From a virus, in the IMG/VR virus record IMGVR_UViG_3300036398_002892, positions 1-64,000 of that record: a DNA stretch of 64,000 nt; one strand, given 5' to 3'. The position numbers were made by a program, and so were the translations under genes. The notes beneath the pieces are model-generated. The model saw only the letters and a program-made list of their open reading frames with translations. It was not told the origin of the DNA and did no database searches. Each line of letters opens with the position of its first letter. Positions within the stretch are counted from its first letter, which is position 1. Shown here one piece after another: positions 56,264 through 64,000 of this stretch.

Positions 56264-57289
56264 TTAATTGACACTTATTATTTCTACTCTACAACATCCA
56301 CAACCACTAATACTAGCGTTACCAATTGAGAATAAATCCTGACTTGATGTGTAAGTACAAGGTGTTAATGGGTCGTTTTGTGTTATTGTCGTTGTTGTGT
56401 TTAATATAATATTGTCTGAAGACGTAAAATTTAACGAATTCCAACTTTCGGTATAATAATCTAAATAATTAACTAAATTTTGGCAACCTTGTATTGGATT
56501 ATAATCAGTGTTAGTTGTTGTTAAACCACTTGTTGTTAGTGGAATAGAAACATTATTTTTAGATAATATAGTATTAGTCGTTAAAGTTGCTGTGGTAGCG
56601 CTTGGTGAATAATAAAAAGTGTTATAATGTAATATGTTAAAATTAACCGTAATACCACTTGGTAATGCCGGAATTACACTAAAAGTTGTTGTGTATTGTT
56701 TAGTTAATGTTGTATTTGTGTTAACTGGATTTGTTATTGTTGTATTTAATTTTAATTGATATAATGTCGGAGGTGCCGGCGCATTCAATGTCACGTTATT
56801 ACTATTAGTATTACCACTCGAATCAATAACCTTAACACTATATATTCCTGAACACAAATTAGTAAATGTTGGGGAATTAAAATATGTAATACCATTATCA
56901 ATTGAGTATTGATAAGGTGGATAACCTCCCGACGCGGATACCATTAAATTACCATCACACGTACAAATTGGTTGATTAACACTAAAAGTCAATGAGTTAA
57001 CTCCTAATGGGTTACAAACCCCTTCATTTACTACCACAGTCCCGTTGGCTCCTAATATATACCAAGAGTTAAGCGGGGGTACTGATGATGGTAATGAAGA
57101 AAACATCAAATAAGATAAATTACCACCTGTTAGTTTCCATTTATTAATAGAAGTGTCCCAAGTGATTAAATAAGTATAATCGTCTGACACCCATTGATTG
57201 TAATCATTAGAATCAACACCATAAGGGTTAAAATGTATTTGTAAATTATCTATACTTGAATTTAAACAAAAATTATATTCTATTTCCAT
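56264..57289 (-). CDS. Virion protein with SprB-like repeat (341 aa)
   Basis: Starting at the ATG at 57289 (MEIEYNFCLNSS), 2 nt after the upstream stop; an ATG at 57316 would overlap the upstream gene by 25 nt and add nine residues. A single SprB-like repeat lies at about 107-165: PICTCDGNLMVSASGGYPPY, then LCSGIYSVKVIDSSGN. The rest is Thr/Asn/Ser-rich beta sequence, with a Cys pair near the C-terminus (GCGCC). It is probably a small fibre or decoration protein working with its two neighbours. Confidence 0.62.
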   Translation of the reverse strand: MEIEYNFCLNSSIDNLQIHFNPYGVDSNDYNQWVSDDYTYLITWDTSINKWKLTGGNLSYLMFSSLPSSVPPLNSWYILGANGTVVVNEGVCNPLGVNSLTFSVNQPICTCDGNLMVSASGGYPPYQYSIDNGITYFNSPTFTNLCSGIYSVKVIDSSGNTNSNNVTLNAPAPPTLYQLKLNTTITNPVNTNTTLTKQYTTTFSVIPALPSGITVNFNILHYNTFYYSPSATTATLTTNTILSKNNVSIPLTTSGLTTTNTDYNPIQGCQNLVNYLDYYTESWNSLNFTSSDNIILNTTTTITQNDPLTPCTYTSSQDLFSIGNASISGCGCCRVEIISVN

Positions 57290-57291
57290 AA

Positions 57292-57852
57292 TTAAGTTGT
57301 TGAAGTTAATTGACATATAGTACTTGCTGTAAAATCACCCCAATAATCAACAACAGTCACAGGATAAGAACCAACAGGTAAATTCATAACCGCGGGGCTA
57401 ATATTCCCTAATACAGGACCACCCCAAATATATTTATAAGGTGGTGTACCACCGGTTATTGAGACAGATACTCTACCATCATTTGATGTTGGGGTTGTTG
57501 GGTTAATCGAATCACACTCAATTGTCATTGGGAATACCGTTATTACATCACATTCATTAGATTGAATAAAAGTAATTGCTGGTTGTGGTGGAGGTGGGGG
57601 AAAACAACTATAAGCATTTTCAATACAATCAGAGCAATCGGGATATAATACGACACTTCCATTTCCCGCATCATATATTAATGACCCGGAAAGTATTGGT
57701 CCTTGTATTAGAGTTGCACATCCACTGAATGAAGGTATTGTTATTGAATAAACACTACCTAAAATCGGGAAAGGTAAAGTAAGGTCATTTACTCCGAAAA
57801 AATTATCGGATTCATCAAATTTTTCGCAACATTTTTTAAAATAATATATCAT
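57292..57852 (-). CDS. Virion protein with SprB-like repeat (186 aa)
   Basis: N-terminal ~90 residues: a Cys-containing beta domain with a C-x2-C (YPDCSDCIENAYSC) and a PPPPP linker. C-terminal ~80 residues: a SprB-like repeat with RVSVSITGGTPPYKYIWGG, then MNLPVGSYPVTVVDYWGDF. No signal peptide. The neighbour downstream has the same repeat type, which suggests duplication and divergence within this operon. Confidence 0.62.
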   Translation of the reverse strand: MIYYFKKCCEKFDESDNFFGVNDLTLPFPILGSVYSITIPSFSGCATLIQGPILSGSLIYDAGNGSVVLYPDCSDCIENAYSCFPPPPPQPAITFIQSNECDVITVFPMTIECDSINPTTPTSNDGRVSVSITGGTPPYKYIWGGPVLGNISPAVMNLPVGSYPVTVVDYWGDFTASTICQLTSTT

Positions 57853-57872
57853 TATAATTTGTTTCAGTTATA

Positions 57873-58853
57873 CTATAAATAATCCTTTATTTGTTTTTTC
57901 ACCAAAGATTTCATAACTTCCACATATTTTTTTGTTGAACTTTGAGAACTTACATAATCAAAAAAGTTAATATCCTCTTTTAATTTATCTAATGGGTTAA
58001 TATTAATAAAATCTCCTTTATAAAATTTATCTTGTTTTTGGTTACCGGTTACTCCTGCCATATGAAGAATTGGTTTATCTTCATATATTTTTATTGAGTC
58101 AGTTGCCCATGAAAATTCAAACTCGGGTGTAATTCTTGTCTCAATTCCGTGTAACCATAAGTTCCATAATAATGACCACATTTCTGCGGTCCAAAATTGA
58201 ATTTCACCGGGACTTATTGGGAATCTTCTTTGATAATCTAACATTTGGTCATATAGTGGAACACAATCTGCATAAATTTTTTCCCATAATAACCAATCGG
58301 TGTTTTTAATTAGGTATTGACCACCACCTGAATTTTCTTGATTACATTCGATACATTCGACTGAAACACCAATAACATCAGCCATTTCGTTAAGTAATTG
58401 ACCTTTACCGGATGTAGGGTGAGCACTTTCATAACGATTACAACAATCCATAATATAATTATATCCGATATAACCTATGGTATCGGATAAGTAAGTAATA
58501 TCGTCATTAATTAAACTATCAAAATTTGGTAATTTTCTAAATATAATATCAGAGTCGTGTAAGAAAAAACATTTACCATATTCAGGAAAATCTTTTAACC
58601 ATTTTGAAATTAAAAAAGGTTTAACTGTTGGTATATAATGTTTTTGAGGTCTATCGTCAATATAATGATGTACGTTAACACCCGTATCTTTTAATTTTAA
58701 AGATTCTTCAGTTGGTTTACCATCTTCACTTATTATTCCAAGTAATACGTGTATTTGATTTGGGGGGACACCATGTTCAATAAAGTTATGTATATATACC
58801 ATTATTTGCCAATGGAAATATGGTACATCAGGTTGAGCTGTAACAAAAATCAT
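57873..58853 (-). CDS. GT-A fold glycosyltransferase
   Basis: 326 residues. A GT-A nucleotide-sugar transferase pattern: N-terminal strand MIFVTAQPDVPYFHWQ, the metal-binding D100-S-D102 in CFFLHDSDIIF, an acceptor-site region GGGQYLIKN (176-184), EIQFWTAEMW (217-226) and a C-terminal His in PILHMAGV (264). This resembles the plant/algal hydroxyproline- and serine-directed glycosyltransferases in motif order, which is a weak but suggestive likeness. No membrane segment, so cytoplasmic. Located beside fibre proteins with Thr/Pro-rich linkers, so virion glycosylation is an attractive but unproven role. Confidence 0.7.
   Translation of the reverse strand: MIFVTAQPDVPYFHWQIMVYIHNFIEHGVPPNQIHVLLGIISEDGKPTEESLKLKDTGVNVHHYIDDRPQKHYIPTVKPFLISKWLKDFPEYGKCFFLHDSDIIFRKLPNFDSLINDDITYLSDTIGYIGYNYIMDCCNRYESAHPTSGKGQLLNEMADVIGVSVECIECNQENSGGGQYLIKNTDWLLWEKIYADCVPLYDQMLDYQRRFPISPGEIQFWTAEMWSLLWNLWLHGIETRITPEFEFSWATDSIKIYEDKPILHMAGVTGNQKQDKFYKGDFININPLDKLKEDINFFDYVSSQSSTKKYVEVMKSLVKKQIKDYL
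57874..57885 (-). promoter_or_regulatory. TATTTAT-type candidate promoter
   Basis: Minus-strand GATTATTTATAG overlaps the stop codon of the glycosyltransferase and lies ~22 nt upstream of the ATG at 57852. Confidence 0.3.
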
Positions 58854-58856
58854 AAT

Positions 58857-58875
58857 AATTAAAACGTTTTTAATT
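58857..58875. promoter_or_regulatory. Inverted repeat upstream of the glycosyltransferase
   Basis: AATTAAAACGTTTTTAATT is a near-perfect inverted repeat centred on AAAACGTTTT, 4 nt before the glycosyltransferase ATG and in a divergent 78-nt gap. It may be an operator, or merely A/T-rich sequence with chance symmetry. Confidence 0.25.
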
Positions 58876-58917
58876 AAATATAAATGACAATCAAATGTAA
58901 TAAATGGTAAAGATGAT

Positions 58918-58928
58918 GATATTTATAT
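58918..58928 (+). promoter_or_regulatory. TATTTAT-type candidate promoter
   Basis: GATATTTATAT lies 4 nt before the ATG at 58932; a good match to the repeated element. Confidence 0.35.
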
Positions 58929-58931
58929 AAT

Positions 58932-59102
58932 ATGAAACTGATTAGAACAATATCAAATTTGGTTACAGAATCTAAAAGAATTTACGAAGAGGCCTGTGAA
59001 AAAGGTGTCAACGAAAAAGAATTAGATAGATTAGAAAAAAACTACAATGAATCTTTAAAACTTTTAAAGTTGTACGAAGGTTTAGGTAAAAAAACGGAAT
59101 AA
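58932..59102 (+). CDS. Small helical protein (56 aa)
   Basis: 57 codons beginning MKLIRTISNLVTESKRIYEE, all predicted helix, Lys/Glu/Leu-rich, with no Trp and one Cys. It is the only plus-strand gene among the right-hand minus-strand genes, and its stop lies 2 nt from the stop of the giant fibre gene. A TATTTAT element directly precedes it. No family recognised. The intact frame, the upstream element and the tight fit between neighbours argue that it is real. A small assembly chaperone or packaged protein is possible. Confidence 0.6.
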   Translation: MKLIRTISNLVTESKRIYEEACEKGVNEKELDRLEKNYNESLKLLKLYEGLGKKTE

Positions 59103-59104
59103 TA

Positions 59105-62100
59105 TTACGTTCCGTAAACTATTTCAATACCTTCAATGTGTATAGTCCATCTTAAAGTTTCTCCAACAACACCGGTTACCTGTATGTCTAAAGCGTCATT
59201 AGTATCGTCAGCGGTAATTGCAACGTCATAAGATGAGTTAGTTTCTACATCAGTACCAATAGTTGATACAGTACCGATTAAAGAAGTTACTCCACCTACA
59301 TTCTTAATCGCAACTTTTCTTATATAGTGAGCTCCTCCTGAACCATCTGATTTAATACCACCAATATTTACTGTAACAAACATTGCAGTTCCTGCAATTA
59401 CGGATATAAGTTGAGTTGTTCCATCTAAAAATATATTAACTGGTGTCGCATTTGTTGTTTTATTTCTACCAACTAAGTCAATTTGTTGTGATGTTCCTTT
59501 TATTAAACCATTAAAACTACCTGAAGAAAAAGACCTTTGACCGAAACGAGGTGCACATGATAATGTTCCACCAAGAATTGATGAATAACAACCTGTGGTA
59601 GTGTTGCCACAACCTCCACCAATAAATGAATGGGTACCACATGAAATATTTGATATACCACCAACAATTGCCGAACAACCACTAAACACGACATTTCCAT
59701 TACCACCACCAACAAAAGAACCTGATGAACAAACCCCATTTACGTTTCCACCAACAATTACAGATAGGGTTGTACTTGATAATGCGGGTGTTGCAATACA
59801 GTTTGATTGACCACCACCAATAAAGTTAGAATCACCATGAGTTCTATTTGACATACCGCTAACAATTGCTGAGTATCCATATACCCATTGGCATGTAATA
59901 CAGTTTCCATTACCCCCACCTATAAATGAAAAACTTAAACGAGTTGTATTATTATTACCCCCACCAATAAATGAAGAGTTTCCTATAGTAATATTACAAT
60001 AACCACCACCAATTGTTGAACATCCCCCACTTGAATTATTCTTTTGACCACCACCAATTGTTGAAGTATCTCCTGATGAGATATTATTATATCCACCACT
60101 GATTGTTGAAGTGGCTCCTGATAAACGGTTTTTAGCTCCACCTCCAATTGTTGATATTCTACCACATATCACATTACTATAACCACCACTAATTGTTGTG
60201 AAATAACATGATGATGATGTATTATCACAACCACCGGCAATTACCGAACAATTTCCACAAGCGCGATTTTTATATCCACCACCAATTGTTGAGGTAGCAC
60301 CGGATGAGACATTACATCTACCACCAACAACAGTTGACCAACTACCTGAAGATAAATTACAAACCCCACCACCAATTGTTGAACACGCCCCTGATGCGAT
60401 GTTTCTATAACCTCCACTTATTGTTGATAATTTACCCGCATTAAATGTACAAGTTGGACTAGTCGTTACAGCTCCTGTTGTAAAGTTAAATGTTCCTCCA
60501 CTAGTATTATTAAAAATACCACCACCGATAGTTGTACCTAAAGAACAACATTCGTTATTTGGTGATTGTATTCTATTATTAAGACCACCACCAATTGTTG
60601 AAAATCTTGCATTTATTATGTTAATACAACCACCACCAATTGTTGAAGTATAACCTGAAGAATTATTATTACTACCACCACCAACAGTTCCAAGTATTCC
60701 GTAGACACGATTGTCAATACCACCCCCAATTGTTCCACCATCACCAAAAATTCTTTGTGATTGACCACCACTAATCGTTGCTCCTAAACAATACACAACA
60801 TTTAATGCACCTCCTCCAATGGTTGAAGTATTTCCGCTGATTACATTATCAATTCCACCCCCAATGAATGAATCACTACCCGATACACTATTAGACCTAC
60901 CACCACCAATTATTGAACATAAACCTGATGCGGTATTCTTACAGCCACCACCAACAAATGAACAATTTCCTGATGCGGTATTACAAAAACCACCTAAAAT
61001 TGATGACCTTAAACCTGATGCGGTATTACATTGACCACCACTTACTGTTGAATAATTACATGATGATATATTTTTAAAACCACCACCAATTGTTGAACAA
61101 ACCCCTATGGCTTGATTACAAATTCCTCCGGCAATTGTTGAAGTAGTTCCTGTTGCGATATTATTACATCCTCCCCCAATTGTTGAACTATTACCCACAA
61201 CAAAATTTTTACAACCACCACCAATAAATGAATGGGTACTTGTTATAGTATTTTGACTACCACCAACAATACTTGAAGTGGCTCCTGATACTGTATTACC
61301 AATACCTCCACCAATAAATCCTTGACAAAATCCACCTGAACTTGTTGTAAAATTTCGTAAAAATGGTTGTGAGGAAGAAAAAGGACTCACAGAGACAGTT
61401 GCACCACTAACATACAAGTTTGTATATGGTGAGGAATATGTTTGTCCTGTAATAACTACGTTTCTACTACATCCGAAGTTATCATATGTTAATAAAAGGT
61501 CGTTTACGCTAAATGATGATAATTGATTCCCGAACAATTGTAATGTACAAGTATTTGCGGAATATGAACTTATTAGTTGAGAATTGCCTATAAAGTTTAA
61601 TGTTCCACCTCCAATTATAGAATGTCTTGCGTAACTTACGTTAACGCTTCCACCCCCAATAACACCAAATTCTAACACAACTTTATTATTATTACCACTT
61701 ACAATACCACCACCATAAGAACATTGAGCCAAACAGTTACCACATCCTCCTAAAATTGCTGCTCTAACTCCATATGTTTTATTAGCTGTTCCACCGGCTA
61801 TAACACCATCTTCACCAACACCTGTTGTTCCTGATATTAAGTTACCTCTACCTCCACCAATAAATCCGAATTCGTTACATATTTTATTATTTGTTCCACC
61901 TGCGATTACTGAATTTGATGGGTTCATTGTATTACTAGTTATACAATTGTAAAAACCACCACCTATTGTAGAATATGTTCCACAAACGAGATTAAGTCTA
62001 CCACCGGCAATTGTTGAGTTATTACAACATGTTGTATTACAACAACCACCACCAACAAATGAAAAACATCCTGATGATGTATTTCCTAATCCACCACCAA

Positions 62101-64000
62101 TAAATGAACAAGCACCACATGCACAATTTGATATACCACCACCAATCGTTGAATGACTTCCACATGATATATTAGACTCACCACCACCAATTGTTGAGTA
62201 ATTACAATATGTTCTATTATACGAACCTCCGGCTATTGTTGAACAATTACCGTAAGTGCAATTGTGATTACCGCCACCAATAAATGAATTATAACCTGAC
62301 GATAAATTATTAGTACCATTACCAATAAATGAGTATTGACCACTAGCGACATTATAACTTCCCGCCCCAATAAATGACGAATAATTACTTGATGTATTAC
62401 TTGAACCACCACCTATAAAAGATTTAATACCGCTAGCAGTATTTTGTTGACCTCCAACAACACTTGACGCATTTCCACTTGCGGTGTTTAATACTCCCGC
62501 TCCAATAAACGAGCCGTATGAACCACTTGCGTTATTACAATAACCCCCACCGATAAATGACCAATTTCCTGTTGATGTATTTTTACAACCACCACCAATA
62601 AATGAATGTGTTCCTCCACTAACTATATTTTGTCGTCCACCAACCACAACTGAAAAATCTGTTGTTGCAGAGTTTGATAAACCACCTAATACTGCACTAC
62701 AATTTCCTGATGCAAGATTACTAACACCACATCTAACAGATGAGTTAACGCCTGTTCCTGTAATGATTACGGCTGATGAACCACCTCCACCACCGGCAAT
62801 AGGTACTAAAAGTCCATTTGTACTAACTCCAACATAACAACCACTACAAGTACTCATAGAAGTAATAATCATGTCGTTAACAAATGTCGTACAATCTCTA
62901 TTTGATGTTATATTTGAACCAATAATGAAAGATTCATTATTTGAAACCGTATTATTCACACCTCCGGCTATAAAACTTCCAACACCAATGGCGTTATTTG
63001 TTCCACCACCAACTATTGATGAAAGAACACCACTTGCGGTATTTGAACCAAACGAATTCCCACCACCACCTACAAATGAACGATATCCTGATGCGGTATT
63101 ACCGCAACCTCCACCAACAAAAGAACCATCACACGACGCGGTATTCTTACTACCACCACCAATTGTTGAGGTAGTACCTGATGCTATATTACAAAAACCA
63201 CCACCTATTGTTGAATCATTACCTGATGATATGTTAATACGTCCACCACCAATGAATGAACAAGTTCCTGATATTGAATTACATTGACCACCGGCAATTG
63301 TTGATTTATCACCACAAACGGTATTTGATTGACCACCTCCAATAGTTGAACTATCACAATAAGCTTTATTACCACCACCTCCGGCAATTGTTGAGTTGTT
63401 GGATAAGGCTTGATTACAATAACCACCACCAACGGTTGCGTCACCATTATTTGGATATGGTCCGGTAACACAAGCTATATTATATCCACCACCTGCAATA
63501 GTATTTCTTGGTCCGACAACAAGATTACAACAACCACCACCTATTGTTGATGTATTTCCTGATATTCTATTTAAATGACCACCACCAATAAATGAATGAG
63601 TTCCTCCGCTAATAACGTTTTGACAACCTCCACCAATTGTTGCTCCGGATGTTGTTAATATGTTACAAAATCCACCACTTATAGTTGAATCATTATTTGA
63701 TACCGTATTACAACGACCACCTCCAATTATTGAGCAACAACCCGATACGACATTACAATAACCACCACCAATTGATGAAATAAATCCTGAAACCTCATTT
63801 CTACATCCACCACCAATAATTGAGGCATTCCCTGACGCAGTATTTCTAGTACCACCACCAACAGTTGAAGCGAAACTTCCTGATATATTACAACGACCAC
63901 CACTTATTGTTGAATAACAACCTGCGTTATTATTTTTATAACCACCACCAATTAATGAATGTGTTCCACCACTAACTATATTTTGTCGTCCACCAACAAC
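59105..64000 (-). CDS. Giant beta-roll repeat fibre protein, C-terminal part (runs off right edge)
   Basis: I followed the frame codon by codon from 62942 to 64000 and found no stop, so the gene is open at the right edge with 1631 residues visible; the GTG at 62959 is an internal Val (GGVNNTV) and not a start. Nearly all of it is a 15-residue repeat of the form [ST]-[FT]-[IV]-G-G-G-x-x-N-x-x-[SC]-G-x-x, of the YadA-head/left-handed beta-roll type that forms trimeric stalks. One non-repeat island lies near 61340-61600. The last ~155 residues are a beta-sandwich cap (LIKGTSQQIDLVGRNKTT and TAMFVTVNIGGIKSDG). Unusually many Cys occupy fixed repeat positions. Probably a long tail fibre; its N-terminal attachment domain is outside the window. 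Confidence 0.8.
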   Translation of the reverse strand, partial: VVGGRQNIVSGGTHSLIGGGYKNNNAGCYSTISGGRCNISGSFASTVGGGTRNTASGNASIIGGGCRNEVSGFISSIGGGYCNVVSGCCSIIGGGRCNTVSNNDSTISGGFCNILTTSGATIGGGCQNVISGGTHSFIGGGHLNRISGNTSTIGGGCCNLVVGPRNTIAGGGYNIACVTGPYPNNGDATVGGGYCNQALSNNSTIAGGGGNKAYCDSSTIGGGQSNTVCGDKSTIAGGQCNSISGTCSFIGGGRINISSGNDSTIGGGFCNIASGTTSTIGGGSKNTASCDGSFVGGGCGNTASGYRSFVGGGGNSFGSNTASGVLSSIVGGGTNNAIGVGSFIAGGVNNTVSNNESFIIGSNITSNRDCTTFVNDMIITSMSTCSGCYVGVSTNGLLVPIAGGGGGSSAVIITGTGVNSSVRCGVSNLASGNCSAVLGGLSNSATTDFSVVVGGRQNIVSGGTHSFIGGGCKNTSTGNWSFIGGGYCNNASGSYGSFIGAGVLNTASGNASSVVGGQQNTASGIKSFIGGGSSNTSSNYSSFIGAGSYNVASGQYSFIGNGTNNLSSGYNSFIGGGNHNCTYGNCSTIAGGSYNRTYCNYSTIGGGESNISCGSHSTIGGGISNCACGACSFIGGGLGNTSSGCFSFVGGGCCNTTCCNNSTIAGGRLNLVCGTYSTIGGGFYNCITSNTMNPSNSVIAGGTNNKICNEFGFIGGGRGNLISGTTGVGEDGVIAGGTANKTYGVRAAILGGCGNCLAQCSYGGGIVSGNNNKVVLEFGVIGGGSVNVSYARHSIIGGGTLNFIGNSQLISSYSANTCTLQLFGNQLSSFSVNDLLLTYDNFGCSRNVVITGQTYSSPYTNLYVSGATVSVSPFSSSQPFLRNFTTSSGGFCQGFIGGGIGNTVSGATSSIVGGSQNTITSTHSFIGGGCKNFVVGNSSTIGGGCNNIATGTTSTIAGGICNQAIGVCSTIGGGFKNISSCNYSTVSGGQCNTASGLRSSILGGFCNTASGNCSFVGGGCKNTASGLCSIIGGGRSNSVSGSDSFIGGGIDNVISGNTSTIGGGALNVVYCLGATISGGQSQRIFGDGGTIGGGIDNRVYGILGTVGGGSNNNSSGYTSTIGGGCINIINARFSTIGGGLNNRIQSPNNECCSLGTTIGGGIFNNTSGGTFNFTTGAVTTSPTCTFNAGKLSTISGGYRNIASGACSTIGGGVCNLSSGSWSTVVGGRCNVSSGATSTIGGGYKNRACGNCSVIAGGCDNTSSSCYFTTISGGYSNVICGRISTIGGGAKNRLSGATSTISGGYNNISSGDTSTIGGGQKNNSSGGCSTIGGGYCNITIGNSSFIGGGNNNTTRLSFSFIGGGNGNCITCQWVYGYSAIVSGMSNRTHGDSNFIGGGQSNCIATPALSSTTLSVIVGGNVNGVCSSGSFVGGGNGNVVFSGCSAIVGGISNISCGTHSFIGGGCGNTTTGCYSSILGGTLSCAPRFGQRSFSSGSFNGLIKGTSQQIDLVGRNKTTNATPVNIFLDGTTQLISVIAGTAMFVTVNIGGIKSDGSGGAHYIRKVAIKNVGGVTSLIGTVSTIGTDVETNSSYDVAITADDTNDALDIQVTGVVGETLRWTIHIEGIEIVYGT
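59600..64000 (-). repeat. 45-bp tandem coding repeats
   Basis: On the plus strand the pattern CCACCACCAATTGTTGA or CCACCACCAATAAATGA recurs about every 45 bp, encoding SxIGGG on the minus strand. By length there are of the order of 90 units. Many are near-identical at DNA level, and 62588-62647 matches 63941-64000 at 57 of 60 positions, showing both local and long-distance duplication. Confidence 0.85.

Noticed and set aside
50100-58853. Diversity-generating retroelement acting on the fibre genes
   Set aside because: I see no reverse transcriptase and no template/variable repeat pair with adenine-specific differences in the window.
62957-62959. GTG at 62959 as the start of the giant fibre gene
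   Set aside because: The frame continues without a stop to 64000 with the same repeats; the GTG is a Val inside a GGVNN repeat.
62871-63287. 138-codon plus-strand frame rich in Pro/Pro/Pro
   Set aside because: It is the complement of the GGG repeats of the fibre gene (CCA runs) and has no start signals of its own; the same holds for similar frames at 59595 and 60819.
59105-64000. Regularly spaced ~45-bp repeats resembling a CRISPR array
   Set aside because: The unit lies in one long open frame encoding GGG/N repeats, spacing is a multiple of codons, and there are no unique spacers of constant length or cas genes.
1-64000. Reassignment of TGA or TAG in this phage
   Set aside because: Genes run full length under the standard code, TAG is used as a stop and no in-frame TGA interrupts a gene; only avoidance of TGA is seen.

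Overview
The window is a contiguous piece of a large, AT-rich (roughly 70% A+T by eye) contractile-tailed phage genome (myovirus, distantly T4-like). The host is most likely a member of the Bacteroidota. Grounds for this are: SprB-type repeats, best known from Flavobacteriia gliding adhesins, in three virion proteins; A-rich leaders with almost no Shine-Dalgarno sequences; and one promoter resembling the Bacteroidota TTG-N20-TAnnTTTG form. The standard bacterial code fits, but every stop I checked is TAA or TAG and none is TGA. There are no rRNA or tRNA genes that I can see, and no stretch above 300 nt lacks a gene.

Layout. 1-1979 (minus): the start of an unknown gene and an SNF2-type helicase. 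1958-4776 (plus): small unknown genes, a zinc-ribbon protein and a probable tail terminator, i.e. the neck region. 4773-5060: a short minus-strand ribbon-helix-helix regulator with two perfect palindromes, facing the tail operon. 5061-25116 (plus): tail sheath, HAD phosphatase, tail tube, a gp26-like tail assembly chaperone with a probable +1 frameshift product, tape measure, a giant baseplate protein carrying an OmpA-like domain, a LysM wedge protein (gp53-like) and a 2295-residue hub. 25160-26066: two small proteins. 26163-34385 (plus): a replication and nucleotide module (gp32-like SSB, UvsX/RecA, RNase H/FEN nuclease, unknown, DnaB-type helicase, NrdB, NrdA). 34473-53102 (plus): baseplate wedge (gp25, gp6) and large virion proteins, ending in a SprB-repeat fibre. 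53138-58853 (minus): RuvC-like resolvase, tail-collar-like fibre, two SprB-like proteins and a GT-A glycosyltransferase. 58932-59102 (plus): a 56-residue helical protein. 59105-64000 (minus): a giant Gly/Asn/Ser/Cys repeat fibre, open at the right edge.

How it works together. The structural genes follow T4 logic (neck, sheath, tube, chaperone, tape measure, hub, wedge, fibres), but many are two to three times the T4 length because of inserted surface domains: OmpA-like, PKD-like, SprB-like, Thr/Pro-rich linkers and, in one case, a strongly hydrophobic membrane-like segment. Genome replication and dNTP synthesis genes lie between the hub and wedge genes. A recurring TATTTAT element sits just upstream of most genes that follow a gap and is a candidate phage promoter. 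Intrinsic terminators separate several units.
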